Numbered from the stretch's first letter, positions 9,066 to 19,139 are shown. The stretch is DNA of 64,000 nucleotides from an uncultured Rhodospirillales bacterium (GCA_903823665.1 CAIJTR010000095.1:40001-104000), one strand, 5' to 3'. The notes: generated by a model from the sequence alone, not told the origin. Numbers and translations are program-made.

Positions 9066-10878
9066 GCCTCCTGCCAAGCCCGCCCGCCGGGCCACACCGC
9101 GCCCTGTTGTGCCCCGCGCCGAACGTCGGCTGATCGGTATTCCCGTCTCGCCCGGCATCGCCATCGGCCCGGTTTTCGGTGCCGCTGAAGCCCCCGCCCC
9201 GGTTATCCGGCACAAAATCAGCGCCGCCGACACCCAGGCCGAAACCGCCCGCCTCGAAGCTGCCATCCTGCAGTCCCGCAAACAGCTGATGAAGCTGCGC
9301 GCCCGGCTCGGCAATCTGCCGGAGGACAGCCAGGCCGAAATTGCGCCGATGCTCGATGCCTACCTGCAAATGATCGGCCCCTCCCGACTCGTGCGCGGTG
9401 CCCGCAGGCGCATCGGCGAAACACTGGTTTCCGCCGAAACTGCCGTGCTCGATGAGACGGACTCAATCTGCTCCGCCATCCTGGCCATGCCCGCCGATGA
9501 CGACGCCGCTGGCCTGCGCCGCCGTGCGGACGAGGTACGCGAGGTTGGCCGCAGGCTTGTGCGCAACCTCACGCAAACACCCTTCCGCAGTTTCAGCGCG
9601 CTGCCGCAAGGGGCCGTGCTGCTCTGCGAAAGCCTCCGCCCCGCCGATGCCGCCCTGCTCGATCCGTCCCGGCTTGCCGGTGTCGCCACCGATGAAGGCG
9701 GCTCAGACGGGCACACCGCCATCATGCTGCGCGCGCTTGGTGTTCCCGCCGTGCTCGGTGTGGCAGGCCTCGGCCAGGCCGCCCTGCCTGGTGAAACCGT
9801 GATCATCGACGGCGTCGCCGGGACGGTCATCGTCAACCCCACCGCCGAAACGCTGGCAGACGCACGCCGTGCCGTCACCGCTTTTGCCCGCGCCCAGCAG
9901 AAGCTGGCACTGCTGCGCCGCCTGCCCGCCATCACCACCGACGATCAGGTGATTGAGCTGCAGGCCAATCTGGAAATTCCGGCCGAACTGCCGCTGATTG
10001 CACAGGCCGGGGCCGCAGGCATAGGCCTCCTGCGCAGCGAATTCCTGTTCATGAACCGCGAAACGCTGCCGCAGGAAGACGAGCAGACAGAAACCTACCG
10101 CTCCGTCATCGAGGCGATGGCAGGCGACCCCGTCACCATCCGCGTGCTCGACTGGGGCGGCGAGAAAGATATCGAGGCGCTGCAAAGCGAGGGCGTCGTG
10201 CCCGAGGTCACGGACGACAACCCAGCCCTTGGCCTGCGCGGCATCCGTCTGCTGCTGCGCGAGACGGCGCTGTTCGAGACCCAGTTGGCCGCCATCCTGC
10301 GCGCGTCCGTCGCCGGGCCCACCCGCGTCCTGCTGCCCATGGTCACCACCGTCGGTGAAGTGCGCCACGCGCGGGAAATCTACGAACGCGTGGCGCGAAG
10401 GCTGCGCAGGCGTGGCGAAAAGCTGCCCGAAACGCTGCCGCCGCTCGGCATCATGATCGAAACGCCCGGTGCCGCTTTGTCCGCCGACGCGTTGGCGCTG
10501 GAGGCGGATTTCTTCGCCATCGGCACCAACGACCTCACCATGTACACCCTCGCGGTCGATCGCGGCGAAAGCGACGTGGCAGCGCTCTACGACCCGCTGC
10601 ACCCGGCGGTGTTGCGACTCGTACAATTCGCCGCCGAAGCAGCGCTGCGTCTGCGCATGCCGGTCTCGGTCTGCGGCGAGATGGCAGCCAATCCAAAGCT
10701 GCTGCCGCTGCTGCTTGGGTTAGGGCTGCGCAGCTTCAGCATGAACGCGTCCGCTGTGCCGCGTGTGAAGCAGGCTGTGCGCGCCGCCGACATCGACGAA
10801 TGCGTCCGCTTCGCTCGCCGCGTGATGGAACAATCCGACCCGGCACGGATCAAGGAAATGGTGCTCGGCCAGCCTTAA
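9058..10878 (+). CDS. ptsI: Phosphoenolpyruvate-protein phosphotransferase (EI)
   Basis: 606 residues. ATG 9058 overlaps the end of HPr (ATGACTGA). After a ~25-residue basic/Pro-rich tail the EI fold starts at LIGIPVSPGIAIGPVF. The phosphorylated histidine is His219 in GGSDGHTAIMLR; the usual Ser before the His is Gly here. The PEP-binding barrel has GLLRSEFLFMNR, RVLDWGGEKD, MIETPGAA and the C-terminal SVCGEMA. No GAF domain precedes it, so it is a plain EI rather than EI-Ntr (PtsP). Having EI in the same operon as HprK, EIIA and HPr makes the relay self-contained. Confidence 0.95.
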   Translation: MTEPPAKPARRATPRPVVPRAERRLIGIPVSPGIAIGPVFGAAEAPAPVIRHKISAADTQAETARLEAAILQSRKQLMKLRARLGNLPEDSQAEIAPMLDAYLQMIGPSRLVRGARRRIGETLVSAETAVLDETDSICSAILAMPADDDAAGLRRRADEVREVGRRLVRNLTQTPFRSFSALPQGAVLLCESLRPADAALLDPSRLAGVATDEGGSDGHTAIMLRALGVPAVLGVAGLGQAALPGETVIIDGVAGTVIVNPTAETLADARRAVTAFARAQQKLALLRRLPAITTDDQVIELQANLEIPAELPLIAQAGAAGIGLLRSEFLFMNRETLPQEDEQTETYRSVIEAMAGDPVTIRVLDWGGEKDIEALQSEGVVPEVTDDNPALGLRGIRLLLRETALFETQLAAILRASVAGPTRVLLPMVTTVGEVRHAREIYERVARRLRRRGEKLPETLPPLGIMIETPGAALSADALALEADFFAIGTNDLTMYTLAVDRGESDVAALYDPLHPAVLRLVQFAAEAALRLRMPVSVCGEMAANPKLLPLLLGLGLRSFSMNASAVPRVKQAVRAADIDECVRFARRVMEQSDPARIKEMVLGQP

Positions 10879-10888
10879 CAGGGCCAGA

Positions 10889-11251
10889 TCAGGCTCCCGG
10901 CCGACGCAGCCTTGTCCGCCCGTCCCGCGCGATCAGCACCCGATCACCGGCGCGAAACTGCATCTCATTGCCCTGCACAACCGAGATCGGCTTGGCCTCG
11001 CCTTCCATCTGCACGATGATCTCCATCTCCTGCCCACGGCTGAAGTTCTGCACGTCAGAGGATGGCACACCGCCAATGGCACTCAGCAGGTCAGCCCCTT
11101 TCCCGGTGTTCATCACAACGGGCCGGATCGACATGATGGTGCCATAGGACACGCCAGTCGCCACCGCCGGTGCTGCCACCGTGGCGGGTTTGGCAGCGCA
11201 TCCCGCAACGGCGACGACGATGCCGAGCAATGCCCCGCGCGCCCACTTCAT
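10889..11251 (-). CDS. Putative lipoprotein, SlyB/Pcp-like C-terminal region
   Basis: 120 residues from the start MKWARGALLGIVVAVAGC, a short lipoprotein signal with lipobox VAGC. The mature part contains YGTIMSIRPVVM and ends in a small beta-rich domain (GQEMEIIVQME, AGDRVLIARDG). This resembles the C-terminal part of SlyB/Pcp outer-membrane lipoproteins but lacks the Gly-zipper segment. A G-run precedes the ATG. A longer reading from 11302 would put residues in front of the signal peptide and is rejected. Function unknown, presumably envelope integrity. Confidence 0.75.
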   Translation of the reverse strand: MKWARGALLGIVVAVAGCAAKPATVAAPAVATGVSYGTIMSIRPVVMNTGKGADLLSAIGGVPSSDVQNFSRGQEMEIIVQMEGEAKPISVVQGNEMQFRAGDRVLIARDGRTRLRRPGA

Positions 11252-11484
11252 CCCCCCCATGGGCGGCCCCTCTGCCAAAACTGTTCCAAATATATCACGC
11301 AAAACCGCAATGCTCTCGCACCTCTATCTCGGACGTAGCGTCTTTGCCTTGTTTCGAACAACACTATCCTATAAGGGCTTAGAGCAGGTTCCTGTGTTCT
11401 ACCACGAAGTCGTGCGGCATAATTGATGCCTCGGCCGGTGCGAGCGCTTGATGGATCGACATGGTTTCGGAAGGCACTGCCGGA

Positions 11485-12606
11485 ATGCTCTCGCAATATG
11501 CCGCCCCTCGTCAAACGACGCGCTGGATGAGGCACGCCTTCGCAATCGCCGCCCTCGCAAGCCTCGCCGCATGCGCCAGCCAGCGACCGCAAATCAGCGC
11601 CGTGCAGGAGGCGCACCAATACCAGGCGCGCGCCAAGAGCAATTACACACCGCCGGGACCGCCAAGCGACCCCTGGGGTCCGTACATCGTCGAAGCGTCA
11701 GCCAAATACGACATGCCCGATCGCTGGATCCGCGAAGTTATCCGCGCGGAATCAAGCGGCAAAGTGTTCGACACGTCCGATCCTGGTGCCATGGGCCTGA
11801 TGCAGGTCATGCCAGCAACCTATGACGAGTTGAAGGCGCAATACGGCCTGGGCGATGACGCCTATGACCCGCATGACAACATCATGGCCGGCACCGCCTA
11901 TCTCCGGCAGATGTACGACCTCTATGGCAATCCCGGCTTCCTCGCCGCCTATAACGCTGGGCCGGGGCGGCTGGATGACTACCTGAACCGTCACAAGCCG
12001 CTGCCGCTGGAAACCCGTAACTACGTGGCGAAAATAGCACCGCGCATTCAGGGTGTGGAGCCGAACCGTCTGTCTCCGGCCACCGCCTATGCCATGAACC
12101 AGCTGCCGATCAACATCCCCCCCGGCCCGCGTTACCCGACGCGCCCGCAAACGCCGGTGGTGCTGGCCGATACGCGTCGCGGCGGCACCCCGCGCGGCAC
12201 CGTTCAGGTCGCCACGCTCGACCCGCCGCTGCCGCTGCCGCCGACACAGTCGCCGCCGCCGCAGAACCTCGCCGCCGCACAGCCGCCACACCGCTCCGGC
12301 ATCAGCCTGATACCGCAGGCAATGGCTGACACAATGCCGCGCCAGACCGGCGGCCCATCCACCTGGGCAATCCAAGTGGGTGCCTTCGGCAACGAACAAC
12401 TCGCCCGGGCCGCCGCAGACAGTGCTCGCAGCCGCACACAGCTCGCCAGCGGCCACACCACCATCGGCACCAAAAAACAGGCCAGCGCCACGCTTTATCG
12501 AGCCCGCGTCACCGGCCTCTCCCGCGATGCCGCGATGGGTGCCTGCGAAAAACTCGGCCACGCGCACACCAACTGCATCGTGCTTTCGCCAGACGCGCAG
12601 GGGTGA
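11485..12606 (+). CDS. Lytic transglycosylase (SLT) lipoprotein with C-terminal SPOR domain
   Basis: 373 residues from ATG 11485 (GGAAGG upstream); ATG 11461 and ATG 11527 are alternatives. The signal region runs to lipobox LAAC. The SLT/goose-lysozyme fold holds catalytic Glu89 in VIRAESSG, then GAMGLMQVMPAT and AGTAYLRQM. A Pro-rich linker leads to a SPOR domain starting near residue 293 (TWAIQVGAFGN). SPOR domains bind denuded septal glycan strands, so this enzyme probably cleaves peptidoglycan at the division site (RlpA/MltC-like role). It ends 3 bases before the convergent RES gene. Confidence 0.9.
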   Translation: MLSQYAAPRQTTRWMRHAFAIAALASLAACASQRPQISAVQEAHQYQARAKSNYTPPGPPSDPWGPYIVEASAKYDMPDRWIREVIRAESSGKVFDTSDPGAMGLMQVMPATYDELKAQYGLGDDAYDPHDNIMAGTAYLRQMYDLYGNPGFLAAYNAGPGRLDDYLNRHKPLPLETRNYVAKIAPRIQGVEPNRLSPATAYAMNQLPINIPPGPRYPTRPQTPVVLADTRRGGTPRGTVQVATLDPPLPLPPTQSPPPQNLAAAQPPHRSGISLIPQAMADTMPRQTGGPSTWAIQVGAFGNEQLARAAADSARSRTQLASGHTTIGTKKQASATLYRARVTGLSRDAAMGACEKLGHAHTNCIVLSPDAQG

Positions 12607-12609
12607 TCG

Positions 12610-13128
12610 TCAGCGCCAGGAACGATCATCTCCTGGCAGCCGGTTGAAGTCGTCGATCACTTCAATCCGGTGGGGCGGTGTCCTCTCCCATGACCAGAAC
12701 ACCGCGTTGGCGTCGGCTGACCTGGCGCGATAAGCGAAGCTGGGCACAATCACCCCAGCCACGCCCGCAGCCATGAGCCGACGCGCCACATCCCAGCTCG
12801 GAACAGGCAGCTTCAGACTGGCGAGATTTTCCCACGCACAAGACAGATGATCCGGGCTGATGCCGTGGGAGACCTGCGTGCCAGGGTCGCGCAGATCGAG
12901 CATATCTTCGCACGCCACCTGATACGCACACATCGTCATCGGCTGCGCCTTGAAGGCAAAGCTCTGCTGCGCCTCTAGCCATGCGGTTTCCATACGCAGT
13001 GATGTATAAAGTGCGGGCATGCCACGCGGGTTAAAGCGCCCGCCGTAAATCGCTGCGCCCTCGCCCGAATCTGGTTGAAACGCCCAGCGCGGGTGGTGGG
13101 CGCGATAGACGACGCCCTCAAACCTCAA
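12610..13128 (-). CDS. RES-domain toxin of a type II toxin-antitoxin system
   Basis: 172 residues. RES-family features are an early Arg in VVYRAHHP (Arg9), GGRFNPRGMPALYTS and the helix ETAWLEAQQ. Characterised RES toxins (for example MbcT, and RES from Pseudomonas) degrade NAD+, using conserved Arg, Tyr and Glu residues; candidates for these are visible here. The start overlaps the antitoxin stop by 4 bases, the usual antitoxin-first order. Family known; activity here is inferred. Confidence 0.92.
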   Translation of the reverse strand: MRFEGVVYRAHHPRWAFQPDSGEGAAIYGGRFNPRGMPALYTSLRMETAWLEAQQSFAFKAQPMTMCAYQVACEDMLDLRDPGTQVSHGISPDHLSCAWENLASLKLPVPSWDVARRLMAAGVAGVIVPSFAYRARSADANAVFWSWERTPPHRIEVIDDFNRLPGDDRSWR

Positions 13129-13472
13129 GCGTATCCGCCAACCGCAATCCGGCTGAGATACGCCTTCACCGCCTCCGCACGTCCTTCCTTGACCAGATCC
13201 TCAGCGGTCTGATCCCCGAAAGACGGCAACGGTTGTGCACGATACCAAGCATACGCTTGCTGCACCGATCCAGCCCAGAGCGAGGCGCGATTGAGGATTT
13301 CCGCCAGATCACGCAGCCGTGCGACGGTGGTGGGAGCATTGCGCCTAGCCGTCTTTGACACTGCATCGCGTGACAATCCGCTGACATCAGCCAATTCTTG
13401 TCGCGTCAGGTGCAACGTTGCGGCCAGTGAGTCGAGTGGGTTGTCGGTTGGGTCAAGTTCAGCGAGGAGCAT
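13125..13472 (-). CDS. Xre/MbcA/ParS-type antitoxin (DUF2384)
   Basis: 115 residues. An N-terminal helix-turn-helix is at about residues 20-45 (LTRQELADVSGLSRDAVSK). The C-terminal toxin-binding MbcA/ParS domain (about residues 65-115) contains SLWAGSVQQAYAW, LPSFGDQTAEDLV and AEAVKAYL. It neutralises the RES toxin encoded by the overlapping downstream gene and probably represses the operon. A palindromic site lies immediately upstream, and the Shine-Dalgarno GAGG falls inside its proximal half-site. Confidence 0.93.
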   Translation of the reverse strand: MLLAELDPTDNPLDSLAATLHLTRQELADVSGLSRDAVSKTARRNAPTTVARLRDLAEILNRASLWAGSVQQAYAWYRAQPLPSFGDQTAEDLVKEGRAEAVKAYLSRIAVGGYA

Positions 13473-13475
13473 GTT

Positions 13476-13505
13476 TGCCTCACATTATGCCTCAAATCTG
13501 AGGCA
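13476..13505 (-). promoter_or_regulatory. Probable operator of the Xre/RES operon
   Basis: A perfect 7-bp palindrome, TGCCTCA-AATC-TGAGGCA, spans 13488-13505. A third identical half-site TGCCTCA is at 13476-13482, 12 bases from the first arm and only 3 bases from the antitoxin start. On the coding strand the proximal half-site supplies the GAGG ribosome-binding sequence. Binding by the adjacent HTH antitoxin is inferred. Confidence 0.7.
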
Positions 13506-13575
13506 ATACATGCGGCAGACCAGCCAAAATGTCAAGAAAATGCGGCGCGGAGCGATTCCCCGCGCCGCAATGCTC

Positions 13576-15897
13576 TCAAGCCGCCTTCGCCTGCGAAATC
13601 GCCGACCACAGCTTCTCTGGCGTCGCCGGCATATCCACATGCGTGATCCCAATCGGGCGCAGCGCGTCGATCACCGCATTGATCACCGCAGGCGGGCTGC
13701 CAACGGCACCGGCCTCGCCCGCACCCTTCACGCCGAGCGGGTTGGACAGGCACGGCACTTCGACGAAATCCACCTCGATGTCCGGCAGATCGTCCGCGCG
13801 TGGCAGGCAGTAATCCATGAACGAGCCTGCCAGCAGCTGGCCGCTGTCCTTGTCATACGCCGTGTTCTCCAGCACCGCCTGACCAAAGCCCTGCGCCACG
13901 CCGCCATGCACCTGGCCGCGCACGATCATCGGGTTCACCGCCTTGCCCACGTCATCCATCACAATGTAGCGGATCACGTCGAGCACACCGGTGTCCGGAT
14001 CGACTTCAACCTCGGCAATGTGGCAGCCATTGGGGAAGGTGTGGCTCTTGATCTCCGCCACCTCGGCGGCATCGAGCGTCACCACATCCTCACCCTTCGC
14101 CGCACGGGCGCGCTGACCAGTGGCGAGGCGGACGATGTCAATCCCGCGGTCCGTGCCGACCACGGAGAACTTGCCTTCCTCGAACACGATATCCACCGGG
14201 GCTGCTTCCAGCACGTCGGCTGCGGCCTGACGGCCCTTTTCGATCACTGATGTCGCGGTGAGCAGAATGGCCTGACCTTCCGAATACAGGCTGCGCGCGC
14301 CGCCAGTGCCGCCACCAGTCGGGATGGTGTCGGTGTCACCCTGATGGATGCGAACCTTGTCGCCGTCCACGCCCAGCTGATCCACCGTCAGCTGCACATA
14401 GGCGGTTTCATGGCCCTGACCGGTGGACTGGGTGCCGACATAGACGTCCACAAACCCATCCTCGGCAAAGCGGATTTCAGCGCGCTCCGTCGGAGCCCCA
14501 CCGGTGGCCTCAAGGTAGTAGGCCAAGCCAATGCCGCGACGCTTGCCGCGCTTGGCCGCCTCCGCACGACGGGTTTCAAACCCGGCCCATTCAGACTTCG
14601 CCAGTGCTGCATCGAGCACAATGGTGAAATCGCCCGAGTCATACAGCTTACCGACCGGCGTCTTGTAAGGCATGGCGGCCGGCATGACGATGTTGCGGCG
14701 ACGCAGTTCCACGCGGTCAATACCAACCTCGGCCGCTGCTGCGTCGATCAGACGCTCCACCAGATAGTTGCTCTCCGGACGGCCCGCACCGCGATACGCA
14801 TCCACTGGCACCGTGTTGGTGAACACGCCGATCACGTTGGCATACACCGCCTTGAAGCCGTAGATGCTCGCCAGAACGCCCGTGCCCGCACCCGTCGGGA
14901 TATACGGCGCAAAAGTGGACAAATACGCGCCCATATTCGCCACGTTGCGGGTCCGCAGTGCCAGGAAAATACCGTTGGCGTCGAGGGCGATCTCACCGAG
15001 CGTGATGTTGTCACGGCCATGCGTGTCGGACAGGAACGCCTCAGACCGCTCGCTCGCCCACTTCACCGGGCGACCCAGCTTGCGCGCGGCATAACAGGTC
15101 AGCACATGCTCGGCATAAACGAACAGCTTCATGCCGAAACCGCCGCCCACGTCCGGCGTGATGATGCGGAATGCCTCGGGTTCCGTGTGGAACACTTTGC
15201 CGCTGAGAATACCCTTCAGCAGCCAGCCGCCCTGCGTATTCGTGCGCAGCGTGAAGCGGCCATCCTCGAACACCGCAACCGCCGCCCGTGCCTCCATCGA
15301 GGACACGACGATGCGGTTGTTCACCACCGTCAGCCGCGTCACATGCGCCGCCTTGGCGAACAGCTCCTCGGTCAGCTCCTTCTGGCCGATATCCCAGTCG
15401 AACACTTTGTTGCCCGGTGCCGCGTCCCAGACCTGTGGCGCACCTGCATCGAGAGCCGCCCCAAGATCGGTGATCGACGGGAGTTGCTCAAAGTCGATCT
15501 CAATCGCCTCAGCCGCGTCACGCGCCGCTTCAATCGTCTCGGCCACAATGAACGCCACCGGGTCACCGGCGTGACGCACAGCCCCACGCGCCAACACGGG
15601 ATGGCCGAGGTTGTGAATATCGGTGCCGTCCTTGTTCTTGATCAGCGCCTGGCACGGCAGCTCACCAATCCCGTCAGCATCCAGATCGGCAATCGTATAG
15701 ACCGCAGCCACACCCGGCAGCGCCTTCGCCGCACTCGTATCGATCGACAAAATCTTCGCCGCCGCATGCGGGCTGCGCAGCACAATGCCATGCAGTTCAC
15801 CGGGCAGGCTGAGATCGTCCGTGTAGGAGCCATGCCCCTTCAGCAAACGCGGATCTTCGACGCGACGGACGGATTGGGCGAGGCCGAATTTTGTCAT
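13576..15897 (-). CDS. Xanthine dehydrogenase-family molybdopterin-binding large subunit (CoxL-like, form II)
   Basis: 773 residues, full length for the large subunit of aerobic-type Mo hydroxylases. The active-site loop reads AYRGAGR (about residue 368), the form II version; true CO dehydrogenase has AYxCSFR, so CO oxidation is unlikely. The C-terminal catalytic Glu is in GVKGAGEAG (about residue 726). These enzymes normally need an FAD subunit and a 2Fe-2S subunit, and neither is next to this gene, so partners must be elsewhere or it is an orphan. Substrate unknown (purine, aldehyde or N-heterocycle are family options). Confidence 0.92.
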   Translation of the reverse strand: MTKFGLAQSVRRVEDPRLLKGHGSYTDDLSLPGELHGIVLRSPHAAAKILSIDTSAAKALPGVAAVYTIADLDADGIGELPCQALIKNKDGTDIHNLGHPVLARGAVRHAGDPVAFIVAETIEAARDAAEAIEIDFEQLPSITDLGAALDAGAPQVWDAAPGNKVFDWDIGQKELTEELFAKAAHVTRLTVVNNRIVVSSMEARAAVAVFEDGRFTLRTNTQGGWLLKGILSGKVFHTEPEAFRIITPDVGGGFGMKLFVYAEHVLTCYAARKLGRPVKWASERSEAFLSDTHGRDNITLGEIALDANGIFLALRTRNVANMGAYLSTFAPYIPTGAGTGVLASIYGFKAVYANVIGVFTNTVPVDAYRGAGRPESNYLVERLIDAAAAEVGIDRVELRRRNIVMPAAMPYKTPVGKLYDSGDFTIVLDAALAKSEWAGFETRRAEAAKRGKRRGIGLAYYLEATGGAPTERAEIRFAEDGFVDVYVGTQSTGQGHETAYVQLTVDQLGVDGDKVRIHQGDTDTIPTGGGTGGARSLYSEGQAILLTATSVIEKGRQAAADVLEAAPVDIVFEEGKFSVVGTDRGIDIVRLATGQRARAAKGEDVVTLDAAEVAEIKSHTFPNGCHIAEVEVDPDTGVLDVIRYIVMDDVGKAVNPMIVRGQVHGGVAQGFGQAVLENTAYDKDSGQLLAGSFMDYCLPRADDLPDIEVDFVEVPCLSNPLGVKGAGEAGAVGSPPAVINAVIDALRPIGITHVDMPATPEKLWSAISQAKAA

Positions 15898-15978
15898 GGG
15901 ATCCGCTTCTTTGGTTGGTGCTTATCGACAGATTAGCCCGATGACGCGATATGCCAAGGGCTGCTCCATCGCATCGGC

Positions 15979-18900
15979 TCAATCGGCATGGCCACCGCCC
16001 GCCTGCGCCACCTTCGGCTTGCCGGCAAACTTGCCCTTCACCCACTCCCGCGCGGTCTGGAACGTGACGTAAAGCATCGGGATCAAGAAAATCCCCAGCG
16101 TGCTGGCCGCGATCATGCCCGCGAACACCGGCATCCCCACCGCCTGCCGCGACAGCTTCGCCGCACCCTGCGCCGTCACCAGCGGCACCAGACCCAGAAT
16201 GAACGCGATCGAGGTCATCATCACGGCACGAAACCGGGTTTTGGAGCCAAGCACCGCAGCCTCACGAATGCCCAGCCCATGCTCGCGCTGTTCCTTGGCG
16301 AACTCCACAATCAGAATGCCGTTCTTCGCCGCCAGCGCGATCAGCACCACCAGCCCGACCTCGGCGTAAATGTTCAGCGCCGTGCCCTTGAGCAGGAGCC
16401 CAGCAAACGCGCCACAAATGCCCACGATCACCGAGAGCAGCACCGGCACCGGGATCACCCAGCTTTCATACAGCGCCACGAGGAACAGATAGGCGAACAG
16501 AATGGCCAGCCCCAGAATGGCCCCGGTCTGCCCGCCCGCCTGAATCTCCTGATACGCCGTCCCGGTCCACTCAAAGTCATACCCCGGCGGAAGCGTGGTC
16601 TTGGACAGCGCCGCCATCGCATCCAGCGCCGCGCCGGACGACACACCGGGTTTCGGCGAGCCGCTTATGGTGATGGAGCGATAGTTGTTGTAGCGGCTGA
16701 TCGTCTGCGGCCCGAGCACAATGCGCGCATCGGCAATCGCCCGCAGCGGCACCATCGTCCCCTGCCGATTGCGGATATAGATCTGCCAGACGTTGGAAAG
16801 GTCCGTCCGATCCTTCGCCTCACCCTGAATGTTCACCTGCCAGGTGCGGCCAAACAGGTTGAAGTCATTCACATACAACCCGCCCAGCGTCGCCTGCAGC
16901 GCGTTGAACACGTCCGTGATGGCAAGCCCCAGCGCCTGCGCCTTGTCGCGGTCGATGTCGAGATAAAGGCTCGGCGTGGTCGGCGTGAACGTGCTGTAAA
17001 CGCGCGTCAGCCTCGGGTCGGCGTTGGCGGCCCCAATCAGCCCGCCCATGGCCGAGCCCATCTCGGCAGGGTCTCGCCCCTCCAGGTTCTGCAGCTGATA
17101 CTCAAACCCGCCGCTGGTCGAAAGGCCGATAATCGGCGGCAGATTGACGGGGAATACCACCGCCTCGCGGATTTGCGACGCACCGCCGAACACCCGGCCA
17201 ATCACCGCCTGCACGCTGTCCGCCACCGCCGTCCGGTCGGCAAACGGCTTCAATCGGCCGACCATAAAGCCCGCATTGCTCTGCGCTCCACCATCAAGCA
17301 GCGAGAAGCCCACGATGGCCAGCGTGTTGGTGATCTGCGGCTGGGCCTTGAACACCGCCTCCACCTTCTTCACCACCTCCCGCGTGCGGCTGACAGACGC
17401 ACCATCGGGCAACTGAATGAAGGTGAAGAACGCGCCCTGATCCTCCTCCGGCACAAAGCCGGTCGGCGTCTTGCTGGACAGCACATAGCTGCCCACTCCG
17501 AAGCCCGCCACCAGCAGCAGGCTAATGATGGAAAACCGCACCAACCACGCCACAACCGAAGCATAGCCGTCGCGCACATTGTCGATCCGCCGCGAAACCC
17601 AGCCCATGATCCCGTGCGATTTGTCCTCATGCCGCAGGAACACGCCGCAAAGTGCCGGCGAAAGCGTCAGCGCGTTGATGGCCGAAATCACCATCGCCAC
17701 CGAGATCGTCACCGCGAACTGGCGAAACAGCGTCCCGGACAGGCCAGGAATGAACGCCAGCGGCACAAACACCGACAGCAGCACCAGCGTGATCGCAATG
17801 ATCGGCCCGGTGATCTGGCCCATCGCCTTCTTCGTGGCGTCCTTGGCACTTAGCCCCGGCTCCTCCTCGATCACGCGCTCGACGTTCTCCACCACCACAA
17901 TCGCGTCATCGACCACAATGCCGATGGCGAGCACGAGCCCCAGCATCGAGACCGTGTTCAGCGAGTAGCCGAACATCAGCAACAGCGCGAACGTGCCGAT
18001 CAACGACACCGGCACCGCGATGATCGGAATGATCGTGGCGCGCAAATTGCCGAGGAACAGATAGACCACAATGACCACCAGCACGAAGGCCTCGATCAGC
18101 GTCCGCTCCACCTCACTGATCGTGTCGGACACGAAGGTCGAGCTGTCATAGAAGATGATCTTCTTCATACTGTCCGGAAACCGCTCGGCCAGCTTGTCCA
18201 GCGCCGCATTCACCCGCGCCGATGTCGCCACCGCGTTGGCACCGGGCGACAGGTAAATCGCCATCGTCACCGCAGGGTTGCCGTTCAGCCGGCTCTCGGT
18301 GTCCTGGTTTTGCGCCCCCAGCTCCACCCGCGCCACATCACGAATGCGCAACACCGAGCCATCCGGATTGGCCCGCACCACAATGTTGCCGAACTCCTCC
18401 GGTGTCGTCAGACGCCCCTTTGTCTGCAAATTGACCTGAAACGACGTCGAGTCATCCGTGGGCTTGGAGCCAATGCGCCCGACCGCACCCTGGATGTTCT
18501 GCGACTGAATGGCGGCCTGAATGTCGCTCGGCACCAGCCCGAGCGCCAACATCCGGTCGGTGTTCATCCAGATGCGCATGGAATAGTTGAGCGCACCGAT
18601 CAGCGAGGCCTGACCCACTCCCGGCACCCGGCTGATCGTATCAAGCACGTTGATCGTCACGTAGTTCGACACGTAAAGCGGCGAAAGCTTCGCACCCTCA
18701 GAATAGAACTGCAGAAACTCCAGAATGGCGGAAGATTTCTTCGCAACCGTCACCCCGCCCTGCTGCACGATCGACGGTAGCTTGGCGAGTGCGGACTGCA
18801 CGCGGTTGTTGACGTTAACGGTGTCGATGTCCGGATTGGTGCCCAGCGCGAAGCTCACCGTCAGCGAGTAGCTGCCATCATTGCCGGAGTTGGACTTCAT

Positions 18901-19134
18901 ATACAGCGCCTGATCGACGCCGTTCACCTGCGCCTCGATCGGCTGCGCCACGGTCGCTTCCACCACAGCAGCGGACGCACCGGGGAAGCTTGCGGTGACC
19001 ACCACCTGCGGCGGCACAATGTCTGGAAACTGACTGACCGGCAGCTTCGTCAGCGCCAGCCCACCCGCAATGGTGGTGACGATGGCGATAACAATGGCCA
19101 GCCTGGGCCGGTCAACAAAGACGTCAGAAAACAT
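15979..19134 (-). CDS. RND multidrug efflux transporter (HAE1, AcrB/MexB type)
   Basis: 1051 residues, typical for an inner-membrane RND pump with 12 TM helices and two large periplasmic loops. The paired Asp of TM4 ([18 protein letters not shown]) and the TM10 Lys ([16 protein letters not shown]) form the proton relay and are intact. The start [17 protein letters not shown] is canonical. The adaptor gene lies 5 bases upstream on the same strand. No TolC-type channel or regulator gene is adjacent. Substrates cannot be predicted. Confidence 0.96.
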   Translation of the reverse strand: MFSDVFVDRPRLAIVIAIVTTIAGGLALTKLPVSQFPDIVPPQVVVTASFPGASAAVVEATVAQPIEAQVNGVDQALYMKSNSGNDGSYSLTVSFALGTNPDIDTVNVNNRVQSALAKLPSIVQQGGVTVAKKSSAILEFLQFYSEGAKLSPLYVSNYVTINVLDTISRVPGVGQASLIGALNYSMRIWMNTDRMLALGLVPSDIQAAIQSQNIQGAVGRIGSKPTDDSTSFQVNLQTKGRLTTPEEFGNIVVRANPDGSVLRIRDVARVELGAQNQDTESRLNGNPAVTMAIYLSPGANAVATSARVNAALDKLAERFPDSMKKIIFYDSSTFVSDTISEVERTLIEAFVLVVIVVYLFLGNLRATIIPIIAVPVSLIGTFALLLMFGYSLNTVSMLGLVLAIGIVVDDAIVVVENVERVIEEEPGLSAKDATKKAMGQITGPIIAITLVLLSVFVPLAFIPGLSGTLFRQFAVTISVAMVISAINALTLSPALCGVFLRHEDKSHGIMGWVSRRIDNVRDGYASVVAWLVRFSIISLLLVAGFGVGSYVLSSKTPTGFVPEEDQGAFFTFIQLPDGASVSRTREVVKKVEAVFKAQPQITNTLAIVGFSLLDGGAQSNAGFMVGRLKPFADRTAVADSVQAVIGRVFGGASQIREAVVFPVNLPPIIGLSTSGGFEYQLQNLEGRDPAEMGSAMGGLIGAANADPRLTRVYSTFTPTTPSLYLDIDRDKAQALGLAITDVFNALQATLGGLYVNDFNLFGRTWQVNIQGEAKDRTDLSNVWQIYIRNRQGTMVPLRAIADARIVLGPQTISRYNNYRSITISGSPKPGVSSGAALDAMAALSKTTLPPGYDFEWTGTAYQEIQAGGQTGAILGLAILFAYLFLVALYESWVIPVPVLLSVIVGICGAFAGLLLKGTALNIYAEVGLVVLIALAAKNGILIVEFAKEQREHGLGIREAAVLGSKTRFRAVMMTSIAFILGLVPLVTAQGAAKLSRQAVGMPVFAGMIAASTLGIFLIPMLYVTFQTAREWVKGKFAGKPKVAQAGGGHAD

Positions 19135-19139
19135 ACGGC

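Noticed and set aside
13576..15897. Carbon monoxide dehydrogenase large subunit
   Set aside because: The active-site loop is AYRGAGR, not the AYxCSFR of true CO dehydrogenase, and coxS/coxM are absent.
15988..17853. Plus-strand 621-codon open frame opposite the RND pump gene
   Set aside because: It is the antisense shadow of a highly conserved, GC-rich gene; the product is an Arg/His-rich low-complexity protein with no domain.
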